A stretch of DNA of 57,676 nt from Acidimicrobiaceae bacterium (GTDB taxonomy: Bacteria; Actinomycetota; Acidimicrobiia; Acidimicrobiales; Aldehydirespiratoraceae). This document shows positions 51,601 through 57,676 of this stretch, piece after piece. Under the pieces are notes generated by a model. The model searched no databases. It was not told the origin of the DNA and worked only from the letters and a program-made list of their open reading frames with translations. A program made the translations under genes and the position numbers. Numbering within the stretch: the stretch's first letter is position 1; each line of letters begins with the position of its first letter. The DNA lies in contig VYBO01000083.1 of the NCBI GenBank assembly GCA_009844405.1, positions 1 through 57,676 of the forward strand, in the 5' to 3' direction.

Positions 51601-52038
51601 CTCGGCCTCGGCGGGATCGTCGACCGGCGGGGACTGGCGCAGCACGGGCAGCCCGGCCTCCTCGGCGGCCTGCCTGGCCCGCATCTTGTTGCCGGTCAGT
51701 CTGAGCACGGCCGCGCTGGGCCCGACGAACGTCACCCCGGCCCGGGTGCATGCCTCGGCGAGGTCGGGACTCTCCGACAGGAAGCCGTAGCCGGGGTACA
51801 CGGCGTCCGCTCCCACCTCCACCGCCTTGGCCACAATGGCCTGATGGTCGAGGTAGGCCCTGACGGGACGGCCGGGCTCGCCGATCACGTAGGCCTCGTC
51901 GGCCTTGATGCGATGGAGCGCGCCGCTGCGCTCCTCCTCGATCGGGAGTATGGCGACGGTCCTGATGCCCAGCTGCGTCGCCGCTCTGAAGGCCCGGATG
52001 GCGATCTCGCCCCGGTTGGCGACGAGGAGCTTCTCCAT
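48628..52038 (-). CDS. pyc: Pyruvate carboxylase
   Basis: 1136-aa biotin enzyme making oxaloacetate from pyruvate, ATP and bicarbonate. Biotin carboxylase domain (1 to about 450: LVANRGEIAIRAFRA, KASSGGGGRGMR, EMNPRIQVEHTVTEE), carboxyltransferase barrel (about 530-800: VTDTTLRDAHQSILATRLR, HTHDTGGGQL), and C-terminal biotinyl domain (about 1065-1130) with EAMKMES, Lys being the biotin site. Stand-alone gene with ATG start. Confidence 0.97.
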   Translation of the reverse strand: MEKLLVANRGEIAIRAFRAATQLGIRTVAILPIEEERSGALHRIKADEAYVIGEPGRPVRAYLDHQAIVAKAVEVGADAVYPGYGFLSESPDLAEACTRAGVTFVGPSAAVLRLTGNKMRARQAAEEAGLPVLRQSPPVDDPAEAEAHAAGIGFPLFVKASSGGGGRGMRRVERPSGLVEAVETAQREAGSAFGDSTVFLEEAMTGVRHIEAQVLADAAGDVVHLYERDCSVQRRFQKVVETAPARDLDAAVRDSLLADAVRFTSSIGYANAGTVEFLVDGTGRYVFIEMNPRIQVEHTVTEEVTDVDLVESQLLVASGATLPELGLTQDAISLRGFALQCRVTAEDPSNDFRPDTGRIVAYRPASGAGVRLDGCVYQGVEITPHFDSMIEKVTCRGKDFSTVVRRMQRTLAEYRVRGVSTNQPYLQAILADGQFRDGPVTTSFIDDRPELTAASVGANRATRLLRYLADVTVHLPHGPAPTRVGPATKLPAPRTGQPPAGSRQRLLELGPEKFAADLRAAGPVQVTDTTLRDAHQSILATRLRTIDLVAGAREMAHTMPQLLSMECWGGATFDVALRFLHEDPWERLARIREAAPNICTQMLLRGRNTVGYSPYPDSVAGHFVAEAAETGMDIFRVFDAFNSIDQMRPAIAAVIEAGAVAEGTICYSGNLSSPAEDLYTLDYYLRVAEELVDAGSHILCIKDMAGLLRAGAATALVTALRERFDQPVHLHTHDTGGGQLATYMAAIEAGVDAVDGSAPPLSGMTSQPSIASVVAMTDDAERATGLSLDAIGDLEPYWEAVRRVYAPFEAGLQSPTGTVYRHEIPGGQLSNLRAQARALGLGHRFEEVERLYAACNELLGRPIKVTPSSKVVGDLALHLVASGVTPEQLLEDPASVDLPDSVIGFLHGELGRPPGGFPEPFRSKATEGRSWSPTCKDLTEADVEGLARNRRATLNRLLFPTPSASQAEKTDRYGDLSVLPSLLFWYGLDPHSEDTAVVLGRGVRLLVGLRSISEPNDEGIRIVGFRVNGQPRDIDTLDRTVASDRPEHARADPTKPGHVAAPFRGAVNVSVAVGEQVAAGDTVAVIEAMKMESSISAPVAGTIESIAAAPGALLEPGDLILEIRPAGRAASPEAAG

Positions 52039-52062
52039 GGCCTCAGACCATAGTTCGGGGCG

Positions 52063-52821
52063 TTACGGCTTGGAGCTGATCTCGGACTGGAGTCGCCTGA
52101 CCAGGTCCTTGAAGGCGGTCTCGCCCATCGACCACAGCTGGGGGTGCAACTCGAAGTCCACCGCCGCGGCCGAGTCGGTGACCTCGTCCAGCGACAGGAT
52201 CGTCGCCTTGGTCCGGGCCACCAGCTCCTTGGGCTGGGCCGCGGCCCGGGCGGCCATCTCGTGGGCCCGGGCCAGCAGGGCGTCGTCGTCAGCGACCTCC
52301 CATGCCAGCCCGGTGCGGTGAGCGTCGTCGGCCGAGAGAACCTCGCCGAATATCACCATCGCCATGGCGGTGGTGCGGTCGGTCGCATGCCTGAGGCGCC
52401 ACGTGTGACCGCCGCCCGGGTGGAGCCCGATCTTCAGGAACCGGGAGTCGAAGCGGGCGTACTGGCGCCCGGCCAGAACGATGTCGCAGGCCAGCACCAT
52501 GTTCATGCCCGCGCCCACCGCCGCGCCGTTCACCGCGGCCACGGTGGCCAGCGGCGAGTGGGCCACCCGCAGGAACCCCTCGTAGATGCGGGTAATGCCG
52601 GTGGACTCGGCCGCCAGCAGGTCGTCCAGCACGGCGCCCGCGCAGAAGCCCTTGCCGGCGCCGGTCACCACCAGCGCGCCGATGGACGGGTCGGGCTCGA
52701 GTTCGCCGAGGGCCGCGACGATCTCGTCGTTCATGGCCTGGCCGACGGCGTTGCGCCTGTCGGGGTCGTTGAGCGTGAGCTGGGCCACGCCGTCTGAGGT
52801 GTCGATCATCACGTAGGGCAT
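52063..52821 (-). CDS. Enoyl-CoA hydratase/isomerase family protein
   Basis: 252-aa crotonase-fold protein. VTGAGKGFCAGAVLDDLL (about 62) and AAVNGAAVGAGMNMVLACDIVLA (about 96) form the oxyanion hole. One of the two catalytic Glu positions of true hydratases appears to be changed (FLKIGLHPGGGHTWRL), so an isomerase or another crotonase reaction is possible. Start ATG at 52821; divergent from the MFS gene. Confidence 0.9.
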   Translation of the reverse strand: MPYVMIDTSDGVAQLTLNDPDRRNAVGQAMNDEIVAALGELEPDPSIGALVVTGAGKGFCAGAVLDDLLAAESTGITRIYEGFLRVAHSPLATVAAVNGAAVGAGMNMVLACDIVLAGRQYARFDSRFLKIGLHPGGGHTWRLRHATDRTTAMAMVIFGEVLSADDAHRTGLAWEVADDDALLARAHEMAARAAAQPKELVARTKATILSLDEVTDSAAAVDFELHPQLWSMGETAFKDLVRRLQSEISSKP

Positions 52822-52957
52822 GGCTCGCAGTATGGCCGCTCGCCAGCGCGAAATTGATGCCGGCATTGGGCCTCCAAGGGCTGTCTCGTCATCAATTTCG
52901 TCGTGTGGACGTGCTGCTGGCCGGGTTCCGGTTGGCAGCACCGGGAGCGCCCGGCGC

Positions 52958-52963
52958 TACGGT
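52958..52963 (+). promoter_or_regulatory. Candidate -10 box (TACGGT) of the MFS gene
   Basis: Ends 6 nt before the GTG at 52970. Confidence 0.4.
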
Positions 52964-52969
52964 GCCCCG

Positions 52970-54268
52970 GTGCCTGTGGCCGCGATTGCTTCGTTCGGCC
53001 ATCGCAGCTACCGCTACTTCTGGTTCGGCGGCCTCACGGCCAGCTCGGCCCGGTGGTTCCAGTACGTGGCCCTCCCCGCGGTGGTCTGGGACCTGACCCG
53101 CAGCCCTGGCTGGGTCGGCTTCGCCGGGTTCGCCCAGTTCGCGGCGATGGCGCTGATGGCGCCGGTTGCCGGGACGGTGGCCGATCACTATCCGAGGCGC
53201 AACATCCTGATGGTCTCGCAGTCGTTCATGGGCCTGGTCGCGGTGGTCATGGCCGTGGCCTGGAGCCAGGGCGTGCGGTCGCCGACCGCCTACGTGGCCC
53301 TGGCCGCGGCCTCGGGGCTGGGCGGGGGCCTCAACCTGCCTGTCTGGCAGTCCTTCGTGAGCGAGCTGGTCCCCAGGGACCTGCTCCTCAACGCGGTGAC
53401 CCTGAACTCCGCGCAGTTCAACGGCTCCCGGCTGGTCGGCCCGATGCTGGGCGGGATCACCGTGGCCGCGGCCGGCCCGGCGGTCGCGTTCTGGGTGAGC
53501 GCGGCCGGCGCCCTGGTGGTGGTGTTCGCGCTGGTCCGGATCGAGTCCCGCAAGGCCGCGGCCGCGGCTTCGGGTATGCGGGTGATCCGCAACATGGTGA
53601 CCGTGGCCCGGTACGTAGCGGACCGCCGCGGCCTGGTGGTCGCCTTCGTCACCGCCTCGCTGATCGGGTCGCTCGGGCTGTCGATCCAGATACTCACCGT
53701 CGTCTTCGCCGAGGACGTGTTCCATCGGGGGCCGGGCGGGTTCGGTCTCATGCTCACCATGCTCGGTGCGGGCGCGGTGGCGGCCGCGCCCGTGGTGGCG
53801 TCGCTGGGTGGGCGGGTGCCGCGGTCGCAGATCCAGCGGGTCGCGCTCGTCGTCTACGGGGCCGCCGTCGCGGCGCTGGCGGTGGCGCCGTCGTTCGCGT
53901 CGTACCTGGTGCCGCTGGCGTTCATCGGGGCCGCCCACCTCGCGTCGGCGAGCTCGCTCAACACCGCCGTCCAGCTCCAGGTCGACGAGGAGCGCAGGAC
54001 CCAGGTGATGTCGCTGTATGTGATGGTGCTGATGTCGTCCAATCCTCTCGGACAGCTCTTGCTGGGCCAGCTGATCGAGCTGGTCGGACCGCGGCCCGCC
54101 TTCGGTGCGTACGGCGCCCTGCTGCTGGCGGGAACGGCTGCGCTCCACGGTTCGGGCTGGTTGCGCCATCTGGACGTGGAGGTAGGGGAGTACTCCCCGG
54201 AGGTGGCGCCCGAGGTCCATCCGACCACCCCGTCGCCGCCCCGCCCCAAGAGGCGGTCCTCGAGCTAG
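52970..54268 (+). CDS. Major facilitator superfamily transporter (EntS-like)
   Basis: 432-aa membrane protein with about 12 hydrophobic segments. FGHRSYRYFWFGGLTASSARWFQYVALPAVVWDL is the first helix region of the MFS_3/EntS group; the loop VADHYPRRNILMVSQ follows helix 2. Exporters of this group carry siderophores or drugs; the cargo here is unknown. I chose the GTG at 52970 because the upstream extension of the frame (to 52820) is Arg/Gly-rich and precedes the TACGGT box. Confidence 0.9.
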   Translation: MPVAAIASFGHRSYRYFWFGGLTASSARWFQYVALPAVVWDLTRSPGWVGFAGFAQFAAMALMAPVAGTVADHYPRRNILMVSQSFMGLVAVVMAVAWSQGVRSPTAYVALAAASGLGGGLNLPVWQSFVSELVPRDLLLNAVTLNSAQFNGSRLVGPMLGGITVAAAGPAVAFWVSAAGALVVVFALVRIESRKAAAAASGMRVIRNMVTVARYVADRRGLVVAFVTASLIGSLGLSIQILTVVFAEDVFHRGPGGFGLMLTMLGAGAVAAAPVVASLGGRVPRSQIQRVALVVYGAAVAALAVAPSFASYLVPLAFIGAAHLASASSLNTAVQLQVDEERRTQVMSLYVMVLMSSNPLGQLLLGQLIELVGPRPAFGAYGALLLAGTAALHGSGWLRHLDVEVGEYSPEVAPEVHPTTPSPPRPKRRSSS

Positions 54269-54272
54269 CCGC

Positions 54273-55292
54273 TCACCAGTCCTCGGGACCGCCCTCGGGT
54301 GATCCCTCCAGGTAGGCGGTGCCCTCGTCGCAGTCCGGCTGGACCGGGCACCACCGGCAGCTCGGGCCCGGCGCGACCTGTGGCTCGCGGGTGCCGGTGA
54401 CCAGCTCCATGTAGCGGTGGGCGCCGTCGACGACCCGCTCGACCGCCGACAGCAGCAGGTCGCGGGTGACCTCCTCGGGGTGGAACTTGCCCTGGTCGAG
54501 GTAGTAGGTGGCCAGCAGCCTGGGCGGCAGGATGCGCAGGGCCTCCAGCAGCGCGTAGAAGCGCAGGTCCTCCCTATGCGAGGGCGAGAACCGGCCGGTC
54601 TTGAAGTCGATGACGACCTTGCCGGCCACCGTTCCTTCGGGCTGGCCGAGCGTCAGGTCGGGCTTGCCCGACAGCACGATCAGCCCCTTGTGCAGCTCTG
54701 CCCGTATCGGGCTGTCCGTGGTCGGCCTCCACTTGGGTTTGAGCGGGGGGAAGCACTCCAGGAACTGGGTCACGGCCGCGCCGGCCTCGGCCTTCAGCTC
54801 GGCCCGCTCCGTCTCCTCGCAGCGCTCCAGGTAGTCGGCGATGCTCTTGTCGGCGTTCTCGAGGCGGGCCATGGCCTCGTCGACCAGTTCCAGCGGCGAC
54901 GCCTCGCCCCGCCAGTGCACCGACAGCTCGATGGCCTTGTGGGTGACCGTGCCCCGGGCGGTGGGTATGGACCATTGGAACGGCTCGGCGAGCTCGGCCA
55001 TGAACTTCCGCTCGCATCCGAGCGCCTGGGTGAGCATGTACTTGCTCAGGTAGAGGACGTCGTCGTCGAACCGGTCGGAGTCGATGGTGGACACCAGTGG
55101 TTCCAGGCGCTCCTCCAGCAGGTTTCGAAGCTCGTCGCGCAGGCCCGCGTCGAAGGTGGGACGGTCGCCCTTCGGGGCTCCGAGCAGGCTCACTACCTCC
55201 TGCTGGGCCGGGTTGTAGTCGGCTGCGTGCATGGCGTTGAGGGCCGGCTCCTGGGCTGGGGTCGGGGCGGTGTCACACCCCGGCGCGACCAT
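54273..55292 (-). CDS. RecB-like PD-(D/E)XK nuclease
   Basis: 339 aa. Nuclease core: TARGTVTHKAIEL, SGKPDLTL and VVIDFKTGRFSPSHREDLRFYAL (D-xxx-DxK and QxxxY-like helix), then a Cys cluster (PSCRWCPVQPDC) that may bind an iron-sulphur cluster as in AddB/Cas4. The N-terminus NPAQQEVVSLLGA resembles the Q-motif start of UvrD helicases, as if a helicase-nuclease were shortened. ATG at 55292 or 55232. Stand-alone; no Cas genes nearby. Confidence 0.82.
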   Translation of the reverse strand: MVAPGCDTAPTPAQEPALNAMHAADYNPAQQEVVSLLGAPKGDRPTFDAGLRDELRNLLEERLEPLVSTIDSDRFDDDVLYLSKYMLTQALGCERKFMAELAEPFQWSIPTARGTVTHKAIELSVHWRGEASPLELVDEAMARLENADKSIADYLERCEETERAELKAEAGAAVTQFLECFPPLKPKWRPTTDSPIRAELHKGLIVLSGKPDLTLGQPEGTVAGKVVIDFKTGRFSPSHREDLRFYALLEALRILPPRLLATYYLDQGKFHPEEVTRDLLLSAVERVVDGAHRYMELVTGTREPQVAPGPSCRWCPVQPDCDEGTAYLEGSPEGGPEDW

Positions 55293-55305
55293 AGTTCTCG
55301 TGGGA

Positions 55306-55689
55306 ATGACATCGCTCGACTTCGGAGCCGCAGCCCGCTCGCTGGCACGGGCGGCTCACCTGCGCGACCTGGTCGTGCCCGTGTTCGCCAGCCCGCCGTC
55401 CCGCCGCGACCTCCACCGTTCCATCCGCCGCCGCAACGGTTCGCCGGTGGTGTCGATCCGCCTCGGGGACCGGCCCCGGGGAGCGGTGCTGGCCGACATG
55501 ATCGAGGGGATCGTGGTGGCCAACTATCTCGAGGACTCCAAAGCCGACCTGGTGCGGTCCACCCTCTGGCTGGCCATCGACGGCGAGGGTGAAGAGGATG
55601 ACGCCAGCACACTCACCTTGAGGACGGAGGTGGCCAAGACCACCCCGTCCTCTTCACCCCAACTCAACGCAGCCGCAGCGGCGGCCTGA
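55306..55689 (+). CDS. Conserved hypothetical protein (127 aa)
   Basis: Not recognised. LDFGAAARSLARAAHLRDLVVPVFASPP, an Arg-rich stretch (RRDLHRSIRRRNGSPVVSIR), DMIEGIVVANYLEDSKADLVRSTLWLAI, then an acidic segment and an Ala-rich tail. Codon use matches the chromosome and it has no membrane segment. It is divergent from the RecB-like gene and upstream of tRNA-Leu. Confidence 0.7.
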   Translation: MTSLDFGAAARSLARAAHLRDLVVPVFASPPSRRDLHRSIRRRNGSPVVSIRLGDRPRGAVLADMIEGIVVANYLEDSKADLVRSTLWLAIDGEGEEDDASTLTLRTEVAKTTPSSSPQLNAAAAAA

Positions 55690-55737
55690 CCTCGCAGGGG
55701 CTGGCGGTCGACGGGGCACGGGCTACCGTGACGACGT

Positions 55738-55821
55738 GCCCGGGTGGCGCAACTGGCAGACGCGGCCCGCTTAAAACGGGCTGTCCTAACGGACATGTGG
55801 GTTCGACTCCCACCCCGGGCA
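55738..55821 (+). tRNA. tRNA-Leu (TAA)
   Basis: 84-nt class II tRNA. Acceptor GCCCGGG/CCCGGGC, anticodon stem GCCCG/CGGGC with loop CTTAAAA (TAA at 34-36), variable arm with a short stem, T arm GTGGG-TTCGACT-CCCAC, discriminator A, CCA not encoded. It reads UUA, a rare codon in such GC-rich genomes (compare bldA of Streptomyces). A mobile region follows its 3' end. Confidence 0.95.
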
Positions 55822-55831
55822 CCTAGAACTA

Positions 55832-55854
55832 CCCAAGAAATGGCCTTTGACCTG
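55832..55854 (+). repeat. Direct repeat, copy a, after tRNA-Leu
   Basis: CCCAAGAAATGGCCTTTGACCTG lies 11 nt after the tRNA and resembles 56185-56208 (four differences in the 20-bp core). The two bracket the 140-bp dispersed repeat. Confidence 0.6.
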
Positions 55855-55869
55855 TAGAAATAAGTCTCG

Positions 55870-56010
55870 CTAAGAGCGAGCGCGGATTGATCGGCAGGCA
55901 ATCGCGGCGCGGGGTGGTCATTTTCCGCTCTTGTTCGCTTCGCTCACGGGCCGCTCGGGCCACGGCCCCGCCCCGTATGGGCCGGGTCGCCCGTCTATCC
56001 GCGGGGCCTC
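55870..56010 (-). repeat. Full-length dispersed repeat element; contains 43-bp copy 7
   Basis: 141 bp with ends CTAAGAGCGAGCGCGG and GCGGGGCCTC; core 55925-55967. Nearly identical to the element at 18838-18977 in the same orientation. Confidence 0.9.
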
Positions 56011-56352
56011 TAAGGAGATTGTTACCATTTCAGCTACACGAAAGCCACCTTGTAGCGTCAGGCCTGCGCTCGAAGGCCACAAAGCTCGCCACCGGTCGGT
56101 GAGTGGGGATCGGCCGGTTCAGCCAGGAAAATCGCCCGGCCCTCCATTGAAGTCCCAGCGGAACCGTCGGGGTGCCACTGCCAGGCCAAGAAATAGCCTC
56201 TGACCCAGTTAGATATCCAAAGCAGCGGCTTGCATTACTTAACTGGCGCTTCGCGATTCAGGTCGGAGTGAGCAGGGTGGGGGTCCGCGGCTGAACGCGC
56301 GGGATCCCCCAGAATCGGCGCCGCCAAGGCAGCCGAGAACTGGAGGATCCCT
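56011..56352. other. Noncoding stretch before the ISL3 fragment
   Basis: 342 bp without a supportable gene, with lower GC than most of the window. It holds the second direct repeat (56185-56208) and, at about 56276-56310, an imperfect hairpin (GGGGGTCC / GGATCCCCC) of the kind often found just upstream of transposase genes. Confidence 0.55.
56185..56208 (+). repeat. Direct repeat, copy b
   Basis: GCCAAGAAATAGCCTCTGACCCAG; matches 55832-55854 in the AAGAAAT-GCCT-TGACC core. It could mark the far side of an old insertion next to tRNA-Leu. Confidence 0.5.
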
Positions 56353-56482
56353 GTGGTGGTTGACCCTACGCGCGTGTGTGAGCTGTTGGTGGGGCTGGGC
56401 GATGTCGAGGTGCTCGGCGTCGAAGACGAGGCCGGCGGTCCGCTGCGGGTGCGCATCCGCCGTCGGGCGCCGCGGCCGGGCT
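56353..56482 (+). pseudogene. N-terminal fragment of ISL3-family transposase
   Basis: About 43 residues: VVDPTRVCELLVGLGDVEVL and GPLRVRIRRRAPRPGC, the start of ISL3-type transposases before the zinc-finger cysteines. Homology stops after the first Cys codon at about 56482, where the IS110 element begins. The rest may continue beyond the window. Confidence 0.65.
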
Positions 56483-56503
56483 GTGAGATTCCCAAGTCAA
56501 CCT

Positions 56504-57676
56504 TTAGGCCGCGATTTTGGTGTTGGTGGTGTTCGGGTGCCGTTGTTCGGCGCCGTGGCGGGTGGGGTTGTAGGCGGTGTTGGTGTGCCAGCACGCCCAG
56601 ATGACCCGCATCCAGGAGCGGGCGAGGATGCGGATGGCTTGGGGGTGTCGTTTGCCTCGGGCGCGTGCGTTGCTGTAGAGCTGGGCGGCCCAGGGCGAGT
56701 CGTGTCGGCTGTTGTCAGCGAACGTCGCGAGCGCTTTGCGGGCGCGGGTGTTGGCGCACCAGCGGAACGTGACGGCACGCCCTTTGCCGGACTCTTTGGT
56801 GACGGGGGTGGCGCCGACTTCTGCGCAGGCGTGTTCGACGTCGATGGCGCGGTCGAGGATCGGGCCGATCTCGCCGACGATCTGGGCGAGGTTGACTTCA
56901 CCGATGCGGGGCATTGGTGCGAGCAGTCGGGCTTTGGTGTGCTCGAGCAGCGCGGCGCCTATGGCCCGGTCGAGGTCGGCGATGGTGCCGAGCAGCGAGC
57001 GCAGCAGGCGGACCTGGGCGCGGACGAGCTCGGTGAGCGTCTCGGGGGGCAGCGCCTCGGTGGGCTCGGGCGCGCGGCGGAGCCGTTCGACGAGAGCGGC
57101 GGGGCTGCGCCGCCCGCTGTAGGAGCGGCGCCGGCAGAACATCTTCATGCGGGCCTCACCGAGGCGGGCAGCCGACGCCGGGGTGGGGTAGTCGTCGAGG
57201 AACGCCAACGCGATCTCGGAGTCCAGCCGGGCGAAGACCACCGCAGCGCCGGGCCAGTGGCGGCCGAGCAGGGCGGCGAGTTGGTTGGCGGCTGCGACCC
57301 TGGCCTCGACGTGGTCGTCGCGCATGCGGCTCAGCGCTTGGATCCGCGCGGTCGCGGGGTCCACCGGCTGGAGCCGGCGGAGACGGTGCCCGTCGGTGCG
57401 CAAGAAGTCAGCGAGCTTCCACGAGTCACCCGGATCGGACTTGGCTCGGCTGGCGCCCCAGCGGGGCCGGGCCGCGTTGAACGCGTTCGGGTGGATCGGC
57501 ACGACCGGGTGACCGGCCTCCAACAGCCGGTCAACGATCACACCATTGGTCGTCTCGATCGCGACCGCCGCGTCTTCGGGCGGGCCGAGCCGGGCGAGCC
57601 GAGCCGGGCGAGCCGAGCCAAAGCGTCGCCGATCCCCTCGGCGCCATGGCCCAGCGCCCAGCGATCCACGGTCGTC
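56504..57676 (-). pseudogene. IS110-family transposase, frameshifted, 5' end outside window
   Basis: DEDD-type transposase. The C-terminal 345 residues are in one frame: SRAKSDPGDSWKLADFLRTD (DEDD domain), a coiled region, MPRIGEVNLAQIVGEIG and the Transposase_20 part GATPVTKESGKGRAVTFRWC with the likely catalytic Ser. Upstream, the frame ETTNGVIVDRLLEAGHPV connects to DRWALGHGAEGIGDALARL only if one copy of a 14-bp tandem duplication (57585-57612) is removed, so the gene is out of frame. Confidence 0.82.
57585..57612 (-). repeat. Tandem 14-bp duplication in the IS110 transposase
   Basis: Two identical units CCGAGCCGGGCGAG (57585-57598 and 57599-57612) plus a 7-nt partial third. Because 14 is not a multiple of 3, the frame is broken. 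Confidence 0.92.

Larger units (their letters stand above)
56483..57676 (-). mobile_element. IS110-family insertion sequence (runs off the window)
   Basis: Element with one transposase gene on the minus strand. It is inserted in the ISL3-type gene. IS110 elements lack terminal inverted repeats, so the left end (56483-56503) is estimated from where ISL3 homology stops and the transposase stop (56504) begins. The other end is beyond the window. Confidence 0.75.

Noticed and set aside
50434..52053. Long open frame on the plus strand opposite pyc
   Set aside because: A shadow of the pyc coding sequence in GC-rich DNA; low-complexity Gly/Arg/His/Val composition and no family signature.
54273..55292. 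Cas4-like protein
   Set aside because: The nuclease core and Cys cluster are similar, but there is no CRISPR array or cas gene, and the N-terminal UvrD-like Q-motif points to a RecB-type family.

Overview
The window is very GC-rich and reads as chromosome of an actinobacterium. I infer the class Acidimicrobiia, with moderate confidence. The evidence is the actinobacterial micro-proteins bL37 and bS22, a DUF501 protein, an Rpf-like cell-wall factor, a class II (B12-dependent) ribonucleotide reductase, and gene orders known from actinobacteria: rsmI-metG-tatD-rpf-ksgA-ispE, tRNA-Gln-prs-rplY-pth-mfd-mazG-eno-ftsB, and DUF501-ppx.

Layout. 1-8 kb: a LysM protein, a RibD-like reductase, nrdJ, a YihY-type membrane protein, an acyl-CoA dehydrogenase and lgt. 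8-15.4 kb (minus strand): a PHP-domain protein and a BMP-type ABC importer (lipoprotein, ATPase, two permeases) that ends in a phytanoyl-CoA dioxygenase-like gene. 15.5-20.2 kb is accessory: a DCC-family protein, bL37, a PD-(D/E)XK plus PUA-like nuclease, a repeat-bearing noncoding stretch, VapBC, and remnants of a type I restriction locus (hsdS piece, hsdR tail) with a HigBA pair between them. 20.2-40.8 kb is mostly housekeeping. It is interrupted by a lone molybdenum hydroxylase large subunit between ksgA and ispE. 40.8-46.6 kb splits the usual ftsB-DUF501-ppx order with a thioesterase, a Cox-type molybdenum-enzyme maturation cluster (MoxR ATPase, VWA protein, XdhC, MocA-like, CoxG) and a CcdA/MazF-like toxin-antitoxin pair. 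47-55.7 kb: ppx, an acetyltransferase, pyruvate carboxylase, an enoyl-CoA hydratase, an MFS transporter, a RecB-like nuclease and a small unknown protein. 55.7-57.7 kb: tRNA-Leu(TAA), a dispersed repeat, and an IS110 element inserted in an ISL3-type transposase.

Three patterns run through the window. First, a 43-bp sequence occurs seven times, three times as part of a conserved element of about 140 bp. One copy truncates the hsdS remnant and another supplies the stop codon of the molybdenum hydroxylase. Second, more than a dozen genes without a clear Shine-Dalgarno site carry a TAnnnT box 5-11 nt before the start codon, which points to widespread leaderless transcription. Third, short tandem duplications and single-base frameshifts recur (nrdJ, xdhC-like, bS22 tail, IS110 transposase, higB, mazF-like). 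Two of three toxin genes are frameshifted while their antitoxins look intact.
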